Positions 49,791 to 61,400 of a DNA stretch of 64,000 bases are shown here, in pieces; within the stretch, counting starts at the first letter, position 1; each line of letters starts with the position of its first letter. The stretch comes from Icerya purchasi (lineage: Eukaryota > Arthropoda > Insecta > Hemiptera > Monophlebidae). The notes under the pieces are model-generated. The model did no database searches. It was given only the letters and a program-made list of their open reading frames with translations, and was not told where the DNA came from. Made by a program: the position numbers and the translations under genes. Location of the stretch: contig CM077115.1 in the NCBI GenBank assembly GCA_039619475.1, forward strand, positions 516,666,815 through 516,730,814, read 5' to 3'.

Positions 49791-50948
49791 TTGTGCATTG
49801 GAGCCTTGAAATCCTCCCTCATTCCCGCAGTTCCATCAGAGTCGGTTGCCCAACCACTGTTTATTCGCCGCTCTCAACTTGGGTATCGCTTCTTAATCTC
49901 CTCGTCCAAACTTATTTCCTCCTATCTATATATCAAAAACTGCTGGCGTTTGTCTCCTCATAAAATCCCAATCCTGTCGCTCATTGCTACCCGTCTTTCT
50001 AATTTTTCTCCTATTGTCCTTTCCTACAACACTCTCCCGTACTTCTTTCATGACTTCAATAGCCTATGGCAGCCTGTCAAATTTTCCTCTCTCCCACTTC
50101 GAGCCAATTCCTCCTCTCACGGTGCAGTCAACAATGAATTTCTTCATTTGTTGAATTCCTCTTTTCCTGCTCATGTATTGATCTTTACTGATGGTTCCAA
50201 AAGCGAGGACAGCGTGGGTGGAGCGTTTACTGCTCCGTCGCTTCGACATTCTGAGTCCTTCCGGCTTCCTTCCTTCTGCTCTATTTTTTCTGCCGAGTCG
50301 ATCGCCACCCTTCAGGCTATCTCTTATATTTCCTCTTTAAGCGATCTTTCCCAATTCCTCATTATTTCGGACTCTAAGGGCGTCCTTCAAGCCATATCCT
50401 CTCCTCCTTCACATTCCTCTGATAATATTATTCTCTCAATTCGTTCTCTTACCTCCACTTTGCAGTCATCCCGTTCTATTCTCATTGATTTTTTGTGGGT
50501 CCCCAGTCATTCCGCAATTGATAGCAACGATGCAGCCGATTCTTTGGCTCGTTCTGCTGGTCGCCTTGATTCATTCCTCAACCATTTCCCTTCTTCAGAT
50601 ATCCTTTCCTTATCCACCTCCAATCATGCCAGACTTTGGCGGGACATTTATCCCTCCCTATTTTCTAATCGTCATTCTCATTACCGTTTCATTCAGCCAA
50701 TTCCTCGTTCCCTGTCTTGGTTCCATTTTATTCCTTTCGGTCGTCGCTCTTCTATTGTCTCCCTAATTCGTCTCCAAATCATTGTCTACTCCCCTCCTCT
50801 TGCTTTTGATTTGCTCTATCGCCTTCTCCTGATTGTTCTCTCCACGATTGTGATCCTTCTCGTACATGTGATGCTAATCACATTTTCTTTGAGTGTCCTA
50901 CTCTTCGTAACGAACGCTACCTTTTATACAGTCAGCTCCTGTCATTAG
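49791..50948 (+). pseudogene. LINE RT C-terminus and RNase H domain (385-codon frame)
   Basis: The longest open frame in the window. Its start codon lies inside the RT thumb, so it is not a true gene start. RNase H landmarks appear from about residue 128: IFTDGSKSEDSVGGAF (first catalytic Asp), FSAESIATLQAI (catalytic Glu), LIISDSKGVLQAI (second Asp) and FLWVPSHSAIDSNDAADSL (His and final Asp). The enzyme would remove RNA from RNA:DNA hybrids. The frame slips near 50830. The true continuation in another frame has CDPSRTCDANHIFFECP, a knuckle, and ends at 51058. An RT-plus-RNase H layout is typical of I, R1 or LOA-type LINEs. Confidence 0.9.
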
Positions 50949-51130
50949 GTCTCCCTACTCCCTATAACTCTTCCTTTATCCTCTCCTTTCCTTCATCTTC
51001 TGTGGTGTCCGCACTGCTGTCCTTTGTTGCGTCCATTTCGGACCGCTTAGTTATTTAATTTATTGGCTTAGTTTTCTTGTTGTTGGGTCAATGCCGTTTG
51101 GCGCGCCAAAAAAAAAAAAAAAAAAAAAAG

Positions 51131-52160
51131 AAAAAAACTATAATTTTTTCGCGACCGAAAGAAGACCCGGTCTTTAGGAAATATATGTATATAAAAATGT
51201 TTCGACTCGGTCAAATGTAACATGGGATTTTACTTACCTATTGTGTGTATTTTGTTGTATTGGCGTTTCGCTTCAAAAATACTATATATCACAATTAGTA
51301 ACATGTAAACAGGGGTATCCGATTGTTATCAGTTTTCTTATCAGAACTGGTTTTGTTTACTTGTTTAACTCATTCTACACCGGTGCCGAAGAATTGCTAA
51401 TTCTTTTAGCTCGGGCTCCATTCCGTGGGGCCAAGTTCTCTGTGTTGTCCTATGTGTATATAGAGCTTCTGGTATAATTTAGTTTTCAGCCGAATTTACT
51501 ATAGTCTAAAGCATATCGCAGTTTTTACAAGTTACCGCAAACACTTATTCAATAGCTGGATCAACCGAACAAGGTTGTTAATATAAATACTACGAGAATA
51601 TTATGGATCGTGTTGGTTGGTGTTTTGTGATTTTCCGTAATTTAAATAAGTACATTTCGTTTTCCATTAGTATATTCACAGAGGACGGTATAGAAAATTA
51701 TACGATTAAAATAACGTCGATACGATGAGAAGTATGTTTACCTACCACCATTATAACGCAGTATACTCATCGTCATTACCAGCATTATAATTTATAGTTG
51801 CGCCTACATATTATACTTTTGACATTTACACTCTCACACACTTACATTGATAATAATGTATAATAAATCACGTGATTCGCGCTTTTCTGTCTAAGCTTAA
51901 AATAATGATTGCATACTATGCACAGTCTCTGTTATTATGGTAGTGCGCTTGCGCGAGCATTGGGCGTGTTTCATTTATAGTAATAATATTTACAGGTGCA
52001 CAATTTGCACGACTGATTGCATGCGCATTTCTTTTTCTTTCCTTTTTTTTCACGATAGCTGCATAATTTGTAATATAAATAAATTATACACGACGCAAAG
52101 AAAGCAACATACAAAATGAAACGATTAAAATGCCGTCTGATTTCAGATAATTCGATAATG
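51131..52160. other. AT-rich DNA, no recognised gene
   Basis: Short unrecognised frames (51241-51477, 51937-52119). No structured repeat was seen. Confidence 0.45.
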
Positions 52161-52463
52161 CACAATACCAAGGGCGTCGCCAGCCGATGAGCCCAGCGGG
52201 GCCAGATGATAGAAAGAGGATATGAGTTATAGGAAACGAATAAAATATGTATAAGTTGTAAAGTCTTAATATTTTATTATTAAACCAGAATAAAATCTTA
52301 ATTGAAATTTCGTCGGTCTCTGGCAAATTGATCTACTGTCTTCCAAACTGTCCGTGATTACGCGCCTATGAATACTCATGGACAGTTGATTAAAAAAATT
52401 CAAGGCTCCAGGGGGGGCAGCTGTCCTCTCATGTCCCCCGCTGGCGACTCCCATGCACAATAC
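52161..52463. mobile_element. hAT-type MITE, copy 2 (perfect target duplication)
   Basis: The element is 52169-52455 (287 bases) and is flanked by identical 8-mers CACAATAC at 52161-52168 and 52456-52463. TIRs are CAAGGGCGTCGCCAGC at the left and the complement of CATGGGAGTCGCCAG at the right. Most of the interior matches the copy at 24421-24723. An intact 8-bp duplication and a start in CA-G fit hAT transposition. It has no coding capacity. Confidence 0.9.
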
Positions 52464-52719
52464 GATTATAGGATATTTAAATATAGTAACTGTTTTATTC
52501 TGTATACTTTTTTTTTTTTCTGTTTACAATTCATTTATAATTTGAAGTGTAGTTTGAGACTACGTATTTTTCTGATAGCATGCGAAAAGTTGATATTTAA
52601 GGTATGTATATGTATTTTTAGTGTGTACGCACTGTGATTGATTAGTCAGTTTTTTTTATTTGTGCCACCAGAAACTCCTTTTCTTTGGCATTTCGTTTCA
52701 TTTTCCTTTTTCCTTTTTT

Positions 52720-52745
52720 TTTTTTTTTTTTGGGCACGTCAATAA
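52720..52745 (-). mobile_element. Possible tiny LINE terminus
   Basis: A run of T is followed by GGGCACGTCAA. On minus this is TTGACGTGCCC plus poly(A), close to the terminus TTGATGCGCCC of the truncated insertion at 18.7 kb. No target-site repeats are apparent, and only about 12 bases match. Confidence 0.3.
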
Positions 52746-52870
52746 AAGAATTTTCACCCAGAGTAGCTTCAGGAAAGGAGACGGTCAATTAAATATTAAT
52801 TCGGTTAGAAATGGCCAGAATGAATATAGGAAAAGCAATATCCGACGTCTCAAAAAAAAAACGTCTAGAA

Positions 52871-54771
52871 CAGCGGTTCTTATGGCTGGCGACCCAAAAG
52901 TACGAGTATAAATATATTTGAAGCTCGCGCGTCCCTAATGTTTTATTTATCTTTCAGTGATAATAAAATAATATGATTAACCGAAAGCCTGTGGTTTGCT
53001 AAAATTGATGTCATTATAAAATATATTAAAAAAACAACATCATTAATTTTTTCTTTATTCAAATCTAAGTTAAACATCGGCAATATCGACATTCATAGTG
53101 GAAAAATGTTTATCTTTTTTTCATCAACAAAATAAAACATGAAAAAATATATAATTTGAAGGCTATCACTAATTTTAATTAATGACTACCCCCTGATGTA
53201 TTTTTGAGCAAAGAAGATTTATACGTGGAGTTAAGTTTATGGAAAGTGCACAGCGCCGCATGTCATGCTGAGGATCCAGTCTATTTCTGTACTTGTTTTT
53301 TAAGACAGCAAGGCGCGAAAATCCTGCTTCACGCAAATAAATAGTTGGAAGTGGTAGCAGAGCCTTTTCAGCTTCATTGCTCAGAATAGGCTTCCCGAAT
53401 AATTCTGCCCAAAATTTCGTGAGACTCATTCTGGCAAATGTTTCTCTTTTGATACTCCATCACCCTGCAATTCAAGTAATTCTTGTAATCCAGCCGTATT
53501 ATTCTCAACCCCCATTACATCTACTTCACAAACCGATTTCTTAACCAACTGTATTTCTCGTTATGGACATTTTGTAGAATGTATCTTGTCATTTCATTTT
53601 CAAGATTATTCAAATGTTCCTAAAAAAATAAGCATGGTCTCTAGAAAAATATGGTTGTCATTAAGATCTTCTAAAAACAAGTTTAATGTGGCAAACGTTG
53701 CTAATTGACGATTAGCAATTTTTCTTGCCAAAGTTTTGTTTTATTTTTAAAAACAGTAATTTTTTCATATATGTCTACTACGGTGCGGTTTTGACCTTGC
53801 ATTTCTATGTTCAACTGATTTAAGTAGTAGAAAATATCGCTTTAATATGAAAATTTGGCCATCCACTTGTCAATGAAGCGATCAGCACATTCGTGTCTTT
53901 TATTAGTCAAAAATATTTCTATTTATGTTTTAAGAGAAAAAACTCTCTGGCTAAAATCCTTCAGCGGGATAACCAACGTATATCTGAATGGTACAATAAA
54001 TGCTGGAGATCCGAACCATCTATCAAAATATCCGCAAGTTCAAAGCGCGCCCCTTTATGAAGTTTATAATTTGGATTACAATACCCGATGTAGATCTGGC
54101 TGCATATCCCGTGAAGTTTTCTCGATGTAAAAATCAATGTATTGTAACAACCGCTGGATTTCTTTTCTTGACTTTTACACGACTCTCCATCATTGTTGGT
54201 GCTCCATCCGTACAGACTGCGACACAATTTTGCCACTGTAATTGGTGATTCTCAAAAAACTTGTCAACTTAAAAAAAAAAAAAAAAAGATGTCAGCTCCA
54301 GTTGAAATTACAGAGAGCTTTACACTAAAAAGAAATTCTTCATAAAAATTTTGGAGTTCTATATCTTACATACACTAACATCTGTGGAAAGTCTTCAATA
54401 TCTACTGATTCGTCGATTTGAATTGAAAATTTTCTGCTATTTTGAGATCTGTTATTAACTGTGTTCTAAACTATCTAATGGCATTAAATCTATTCTCTTT
54501 TTTACGGTATCGTTCGAAATTGGCACCATTTTCAGCTTCTTCACTATTTCATCTCCACAGACAGTTCTCGCCATGGCTATCGCAGCTAGTTTAACGCGGG
54601 ACACCAGAGCGATTTTTTATTTCAAAAAAACCTAATGCTAAAAAATTTTGTTTATAAGTTAACATCCGTTTCGCCATGGCGCTCATAACGTCATTTAGAG
54701 AATTCCCGGCGACCATCCTAATACTGTCCGCGACCGGAATTTCGGTCGCGACCCGGGGTTAAGAAACGCTG
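52871..54771 (-). mobile_element. hAT transposon (ZBED5/SCAND3-like family), inactive 1.9-kb copy
   Basis: TIRs begin CAGCGGTTCTTA at the left and, on minus, CAGCGTTTCTTA at the right, followed by GGGTCGCGAC-type sequence. Flanking 8-mers GTCTAGAA (52863-52870) and ATCTAGAA (54772-54779) agree at 7 of 8 positions, the expected hAT target duplication. Transposase is on minus, so its 5' end is at the right. All recognisable domains carry stops and frameshifts, and the BED zinc-finger region is missing. Confidence 0.9.
53175..54610 (-). pseudogene. Decayed hAT transposase (ZBED5-like)
   Basis: Landmarks from the 5' end (high coordinates): MARTVCGDEIVKKLKMVPIS then NDTVKKRI near 54500-54600, the family's conserved entry into the RNase H-like fold. 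Next, a degraded QIDES(V)D segment near 54410 carries the first acidic residue. Then comes the frame at 53961-54236 with SLYGWSTNNDGESCKSQEK and QHLLYHSDIRWLSR. Last is the C-terminal dimerisation domain in 53175-53429: PTIYLREAGFSRLAVLKNKY followed by RNRLD. Stops separate the parts, and between about 53430 and 53960 nothing is open. In intact relatives this enzyme cuts and joins transposon ends. Confidence 0.85.
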
Positions 54772-55145
54772 ATCTAGAAGAACAAATTGTTGATTTTATA
54801 TTTTTTTCCTAATCTTAAAAAACGGAAATTTATTTTTTCCAAAATACCACCTGTACTTTTTCCCGCTCACTTTTATAATCATATTGCTTCAAATGATTCC
54901 GGGACCTTACCAATCAGCTTAGAGAGTAGCTAGTGTGGAGTAATCGATTACTAGTACAAGTCGCCGCCGATTGCCCGGAAAGAGGGAGTCTGTGGGGTGC
55001 AATTTTTGAGTTATCTTTTGGTTTCTGTAGAAGAATTTTGAAGAATTCTCACGTAACGTTTGAAAAAAGATAAGGCTCGTATTTTTTTAATTCTGATAGT
55101 TAAAAAACCATTATAGTTCATTACAAATACGAGAATTGTATACAA

Positions 55146-55442
55146 GTGATCTACCGAATTGATCTAACGATGCGCCCTCTTCATACTGACGACGAAGCCG
55201 CTTGCGATCTTGACCATATCTTCTTTGAATGTTCATCCCTCGTGAACTTCTTTTTGTACTCCGATCTATTATTAACCTCCCTAATCCTTATTGCGCTTCT
55301 CGTATATCTCTTATTGTTTCCGTCGATCTCCGTTGTTCCTATCCTCAGTTATTTTTTATCTTATCAGTATTTGACACCGACTCTACGTTTCGTGTCGTTT
55401 TTGGGCAACGGCATAGGCAACGGGGGGGATAAAAAAAAAAAA
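55146..55442 (+). mobile_element. 3' fragment of a family A-like LINE
   Basis: Frame 55146-55460 includes DDEAACDLDHIFFECSSLVN, which aligns with CDANHIFFECP of family A at about 50850-50900. The piece continues through a Cys-poor hydrophobic stretch with a frameshift and ends in GGGGGGGAT and A12 at 55431-55442. It is a truncated, diverged copy. Confidence 0.6.
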
Positions 55443-55988
55443 GATGCGATTGAAATATAAAATCAGTTTTTTTGAATTTTTAAAAATGGTTATATATATT
55501 AATCGCGCGAAATTCTTTCGAATTCCGATAGAAATAGTTGTTTTTAAATTAAAATATTAAATTTCTCAGTTCGGAGAAATAGGGATTTAGGATAGCGAGC
55601 GAAAAAGTCGTTAAAAGTAAAACAACATTCACATAGAGTCAAAAATAAAAAAAGCAAAAAAAAAAGCACAAATTAGCGAAATATGTTTCTCATTAGCGGA
55701 GTCTTTTGCAGAGGCGGTCTTTTAGAAATGCCGCGGTTTTGCGTATAGAAAGAATTGTAAATGGCGCGGAAAATGCACACTGTTGGGCATGATTGTAACG
55801 TGGGCGAATTAGGACGGTAATCTTAACAGTGTGCCCGATATCAAAACGGATAACCGAAAAAAAAAAAAAATTACGAACAGGAATGGGTTTTTCGAAAAAA
55901 AAAAAAAGACAACAAAAAACACCAACAACAGCCATCCGACGACTTTTCAGCGTTGCGACCATATACTTGTGTGCGCAGATGCGATTTT
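55443..55988. other. AT-rich DNA with A runs, nothing recognised
   Basis: A-rich runs at 55860-55870 and 55897-55907. A minus-strand frame of 89 codons at 55693-55962 is low complexity. Confidence 0.4.
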
Positions 55989-56635
55989 TTGACGTGCGGT
56001 GACGTAATTAAGAACATGTGTCAGTGCTGGATGGTAGTAGCACGAAATGAAATAGTTTCCAGTCGTTATCGGGATGGGTATGTGTAAACAGACCTAAACG
56101 AGAATAACTGGATACCTGCTCCTTCAAAATTTGATTCGTTCATTGAACGAATCTGCGCACACTCACCGCTGATTTGATGATAAAATCAGAGAGAGTATCG
56201 CGCGCCTTTACATCACCGAATTCTGAGGCCTTCGGTATATCCGATTTTTGTAATTATCGCCTGCAATACAGTATCGTATTATCTTATCTTAGGATCATTT
56301 TGTGCCGCCGGAATGTATACAATTTCGTTTTTTCATGGTGCGGACTGAGTCGGTTAAAATCAATCATCTGATCTATTTTTACCGATTAAATTTCCAAGCA
56401 GAAATCGGCAATCACGCCTTTTTTTTTTTTTTTTTTATACACATCCATCTCGCGATCTTGAAAAGTACACTACACTTTGCACCTTTTTTTTTTTTTTCCA
56501 CTGCGGTAAAGGAACATTTTCTTACATTAATTACGTCACCGCACGTCAAGAAATTGGACGGGCGCGTAATTACGTGGCAGTAGCAGCGTCAAAACACGGG
56601 ATATATATATTTCAATTACGTCACCGCACGCGTCG
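55989..56635. promoter_or_regulatory. Repeated CRE/bZIP-like motif block
   Basis: An exact 23-base inverted pair, whose core is GTGCGGTGACGTAATT, lies at 55989-56011 and 56527-56549. A third copy in the same orientation as the second, with the same core CAATTACGTCACCGCACG, is at 56613-56630. Each contains TGACGTAA, which resembles the CRE/ATF-type bZIP binding site. A perfect 10-base palindrome with one central base (GATTCGTTCA-T-TGAACGAATC) is at 56133-56153. The block precedes the TATA box by 80-730 bases. Alternatively it could be a small TE with terminal repeats. Confidence 0.4.
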
Positions 56636-56718
56636 AAAAATCGGAGGAACGTCTCTCGGGTCTCATGAAGAAATGTAGAGTGTCACTTCGTTAATCAACG
56701 ATGAATCCTTTGTGCGCC

Positions 56719-56801
56719 TATAAATACGTCAATTTAGCAATTTCCGGTTCCCGTTAAATCATTCACCGTAATTTGGCGAGGAAGTCTGAGGTGGCGGAGG
56801 T
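56719..56801 (+). promoter_or_regulatory. Candidate RNA polymerase II promoter and first exon
   Basis: TATAAATA at 56719-56726 precedes an initiator-like TCATTC at 56759-56764, fitting the arthropod TCAKTY form. The spacing (about 42 bases to the A) is longer than usual. About 39 bases downstream, GGCGGAG/GTAAGT at 56800 is an excellent splice donor, so the exon would be 56761-56799 and non-coding. Upstream lies the CRE-like block. All of this is inference from motifs. Confidence 0.35.
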
Positions 56802-56832
56802 AAGTTCGAGTAAAAGAGGAGCTTCAAACAGC

Positions 56833-56852
56833 GCACACACACACACACACAT
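56833..56852. repeat. (CA)n microsatellite
   Basis: About ten CA dinucleotides. Confidence 0.9.
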
Positions 56853-57090
56853 GCCCGCATCGATAAAGATTAAAAGTGTTGCGAGAGAACGAACGAACTT
56901 GACCGAAACAAAATTTGAGACTAACCTCGGCTAAATCATCACCATCAAAACGGAAATGAAAAAATTCAAATAAAACACACCGACATTATAAATTTCACGA
57001 TAACAGTTTAAAGAAGAACATGTTCTTTAAAACTATGTTATTCAAATATATATATATATATGTATATATATATGTATATACGTATAACAG

Positions 57091-57240
57091 TTCGCGATAG
57101 TCTAGTTGCTAGAACGCTTGAATTGCGTCTCATGGAAATCTTCACTTCGATCCTAGGAGTCGACACAAGGAAGTCTTGAGTTCGATCATAGGAGACGATA
57201 AGAAATTATTACAAAATAATAATAAAAACCTGACTTCATC
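57091..57240 (+). repeat. tRNA-derived SINE, family 2, copy 2 with duplicated B-box region
   Basis: TTCGCGATAGTCTAGTTGCT matches the head at 46498. Two successive 35-base units (57134-57168 and 57169-57203) each contain a B-box-like TTCGATC stretch (ACTTCGATCCT and AGTTCGATCAT). It is flanked upstream by TATATA-rich DNA, as is copy 1. It ends with an A-rich tail and then a short unique segment. Confidence 0.6.
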
Positions 57241-57464
57241 ACGGGAGATTGGGCCAACTTATTTTACTGGGGAATGTTTGCATCCGGCAATAGATCGACA
57301 AGGGTTGAAAAAAAAAACAATTGAAAATTTCTTTCTTTTTTGGCAGTAGCATGTGTAAATATAAACTGAAAATTCCATTATTTTTGATCCCATAATACTT
57401 ATTCCGACTATACTTAACAAAATATCGTAATTATTATGGGCTAAGCTCATCACCACGTAATAAT

Positions 57465-57502
<38 letters not shown>

Positions 57503-58480
57503 TTAATATTAATAATAAACAATATAATACGTTTCTGATAAAGCTATTTACATTATTTTTTATTCATGGATGAAAATTATTATTACGCATCTTGGCATGC
57601 TTACAAAGTGGCTATATTAAGCTTACAATAAAAAAAACATGGAAGAGATGTTTTTTTTGTTTTTCTGTTGTTGTTTTTTTCTTATACTCTCGTCAAGGAA
57701 GGGTTCTTTTCAGGAATCAAAAATTATAGTTGAATTTAAACCGTATGGAAAAATAAGTAATAGTAATACGGAACAGACACGAAAAGAGAGAATGAAAGAT
57801 ATATAGAAACAGTGGTTGAAAGATTCTAACAAATTGCAATAAGGAAGGGTGCGTAATGCAGAAGGAGAGGGACGGTCGAGAGAAGGTAAATGATAAAGCT
57901 AGGACCAAGCAAAACGCGAAAAGCAGACTAGATGGGAACCAAAATATGACGGAAAAATGACAAAGACACTAATAATGGAGGCAATAAGAGGCGGCGAAAT
58001 AATGAAAATTGGAGAAAGCGAGATTTTGCGGAAAGAAGATTAGAGGTTGGATAGACTAGCAAGAAAGCAGAATAAAAACACCCGAGCTAAATTTGGTGCG
58101 GATTTCAAAAAAAAAGTACGGAATTCATTTTGAAGAACTGGTTACTCCCTGGATAACGGTAGCCCCGCTATTTTCTTTTTGTTCTTTTATATATTATTTT
58201 ATTTATTATTAGTTTAAAAAAAAAAAAAAAAAATTATTTAAAACTAGTCTGTGGCTATTTTTATTTTTTCCAATATCGTTATTTATATACAATTCATTTC
58301 GTACGTTGTTACATAATTTTGTTTATAAAAAAAAAAAAAAAAAAAAAAAACTGTTTCACGATTGTTACATTCACATAAACCGCGGCCTATGAAATCTATG
58401 CTGTGTATTCGTATACTTTTAAAAATTGGACACTCTATGGTCCGGCGTGTCAGCTTTGCATGTTTTAATCACTGATGATT
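57241..58480. other. AT-rich DNA with AAT repeat, no recognised gene
   Basis: An AAT/TTA tract lies at about 57465-57520. A plus-strand purine-rich block at 57720-58090 carries a minus frame (57717-57908) of unknown origin. A-runs lie at 58217-58232 and 58329-58351. Confidence 0.45.
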
Positions 58481-61400
58481 GTTTCGAGTCCTTTAAAACG
58501 GGCTTGAAAGTTCCCGCAACCTGTTAAAAAATAATCTGATACTAAATTTTTATTTGACCGATTAATTTTTTCGGCGTCCGTCTAATTTTTTAAAATAATT
58601 ATCTCCGTATAAACCTCGGTGCCGACGTACTACCTAGGCTATTGCGGCGTCTAGATTCGGTGAAAGCTACAGTATATGGTCTAGTGAATGCTGCAAAATT
58701 CAAAATCGCCCGACCCAGATAGTTTGACGAGATAGGCAGTGGAGTTATTGAAGCACTGGCAGTGTACACTGGTGGTACCGTTTAAGCAGATGCTGTACAA
58801 TTAGCGAGATCGTGAGCCCAAAGGCGCGTAGTCGTGCGATATATCGATAATAGAACTGAGAGTATACTTCAATCGTATTTTGTAATTTGTTCTTTTAACT
58901 ACTTTTTGTCGTCGTGATTTCTCTTAATATCCTGCGTTTTTTTTTTTTTTCGACTGAAGTTTTACGGCAGTAGGAAACAGAATGAGAGACGATTTCTATA
59001 TAAGTTTTGTTCCAATTCTGATTTTATTCTTGTTTAATTTAAATCGAATTGAAGTTGAATATGAAATATTTCTTTTTTTAAAATTGAAGATATAAAGAAC
59101 ACCGCCATTTTACACTATTTCTTTTTTATTTCATCTGAAGTATAATTTAAAATCGAAATTTTCATCCGATTAATAAAATATTTCGCTAGATTGATTTTTC
59201 CGTTGTCTTTTTTATTCCTTCTCTCGGTAACTTATTAGTTGTTTGAATTCTTTGTAAGGGTTTTCGAACGATTATTATAATTTTCTCACTTACACATTTT
59301 TTAAAATTTCCCTTAAACACCGCTGGATTGCTGCTGCAAGCAAGTCCATCCGTGCAGCTTATACTACTGTGTTTACACCACGTCACTCGTGTGTTTTTCC
59401 TATAGCTTTACTGAAAATGTTATCAGAGAGAGAGAGAGAAAGAAGATCCTAGAGGCAATTTTTTTAGCTGTTCTTTCATATACCGTTCACGCTTTATAAA
59501 ATTTTATTTCCCCGTTCTTTAAGATTTCGTATTTATTAAGTCTCCGTTTAGAATTTCCACTTGACTAGCGACCATATTGTATCAAAACGCTAACATCGAA
59601 GCTTATTAGACTAACTATTCTGTATGTAGTTGACGTAATTCCCCTATAATTCAGTAGATTTTTTCAACGTATATCCAAAAACTGATAATTACGGAGCAGT
59701 TAATTTTCATTTTCGACCATGTATATAAGTTTTTGCTAATAATTTAAGTAACAGTAAGTGATTGTATTCGAATGTCGCGTATTTTGTTTTTTGGCGTTAT
59801 TTATTAATTCGGTCTCTTGGTATTTATTTAATCTTTTACTTATATGTAGGTCGAAGTTCGTAGCTTTTAACTCCATCTTCGGCTTAATAGTTTTTAGTGT
59901 ATCGCTTGTATCATTTGGGAATAGTTTTTTACGCATTAGTTTAAATTTTTCTTTTGCGTCAGTTATTTGTTTCGATAAAGGTAGCGAATAAAGTAAAATA
60001 AAGTATAGTAAAGTGATGTATCCTCGATAAGGTGACTTGGATTGTGGAATTAAGATTTTTTATAGTGTACTGAGCCTGATGGATCATCTGAAGGTTCCTT
60101 TCTCATGGGATGCGCCATTAATTTCCCAGATTTTTTTCGGAAGAGTTTGAATTGGTTCCCGCGGGTAAGATTTTACTGATAGAATTAAACGGATGATGAT
60201 CAGTGGTCGTCTCAAAGGACTATGTAAGAACCATTATTTACTGATTAGTCTCATTAAAATGAAAGTTAAAGAAAGGAGTTTTCTTAAGAAAAGGAGTTTT
60301 CCCTAGAAAAGTATTTTCTTTACTTAATTTAGCCAGACAAAAAGTAGCCGAAACATAGTTCATTAGAACGAAGAGAGAAGCAAACATGATTATTATAATA
60401 TATGTCTTCGGAGACATATCCGCGTTTGGATATTCTCCGGCAGTGTAATCTCCGAATATTGTTGGCTGCGCGCGCAACTATCAAAATTTGCCAAGCACGT
60501 CTGTTGTTCCGTGTCTGTGTGTGGAACGCGCCGAATTGGAGTTGAATGCACGGTCTAGGATTACGACTATGCACGCATTGGATGTGAGTCAACTCGGTCG
60601 AAGTCGGAGTTGATAAGCGGATGTGTACATACATACATATATCGGCGCAATTTGAAAAGACCTTATAATTCAACTCCTCTAGCAGAGTTTATTTGCGCAT
60701 CTCTGACACGAACACCTGGAATTTTAAAGAGATGCGATAAGAGCGCCATTCACTGAAAATATCATTCGATAATAAGGACGACGAAACCTTCAAAATTTAC
60801 GCGCTCGTTACTGACAAAATTTGAATAACTCTTTAACCCAATTTTATGTAATATCGAAAGTAGAGATTATTTTATTACACTTGAAAATATGCACACTGTG
60901 AAACAAGATAGTTTCTTTTTATTTTTCCAGAAAAATACTGATTTTAATTCTAAAAATTTTTAATAAAATTACGATAAAAAAAGTAAAAAAGGTACTCAGT
61001 AAAAGACAGTTTTCAATTTTGCCATAAAATATAATACTTAAGCGGGATAGATATACGATTTTTTTATTTTTAAAAAACATTCAATACTTTAATTAGAGTG
61101 TCTGGGTAAATCAAATTCTCAAATTGGAACAAGTAAAAAACCCCACATTTAACAAACACTCGTATTTTTTGTAGGCCAAATGTCGGGAATACTACTATTT
61201 TAATGCGCTTTTTAGAACATTGATGTTGTAAATGGTTATAAAGAAACTTAAAACGGAAAATTTAATGATTCATATATATATATATAAACAACTTTTATAT
61301 TTGAACGTATAAGCAACAAATGAACATAAGTTTACATACTGACACACTGATTTTAGGTATTTTAAAATACGTAACACAGATAAGAATTTATCGAACTGTA

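Larger units (their letters stand above)
49236..51130 (+). mobile_element. LINE family A, best preserved copy (reverse transcriptase to poly(A))
   Basis: A 5'-truncated non-LTR retrotransposon that starts just before the RT catalytic motif and runs to its poly(A) at 51108-51129. The order is RT active site, thumb, RNase H, then a Cys/His knuckle and a stop at 51056-51058, followed by a 3' UTR ending GGCGCGCC before the A run. There are few lesions: one frameshift near 49440 and one near 50830. A truncated relative is at 5672-6705. Confidence 0.9.

Noticed and set aside
49791..50948. Host protein-coding gene of 385 codons
   Set aside because: It is the RT C-terminus and RNase H domain of a truncated LINE; its start codon lies within the RT region.
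56719..56801. Confident annotation of a promoter and first exon
   Set aside because: The TATA-to-initiator distance is longer than usual and no coding exon is linked, so it is listed only as a candidate.
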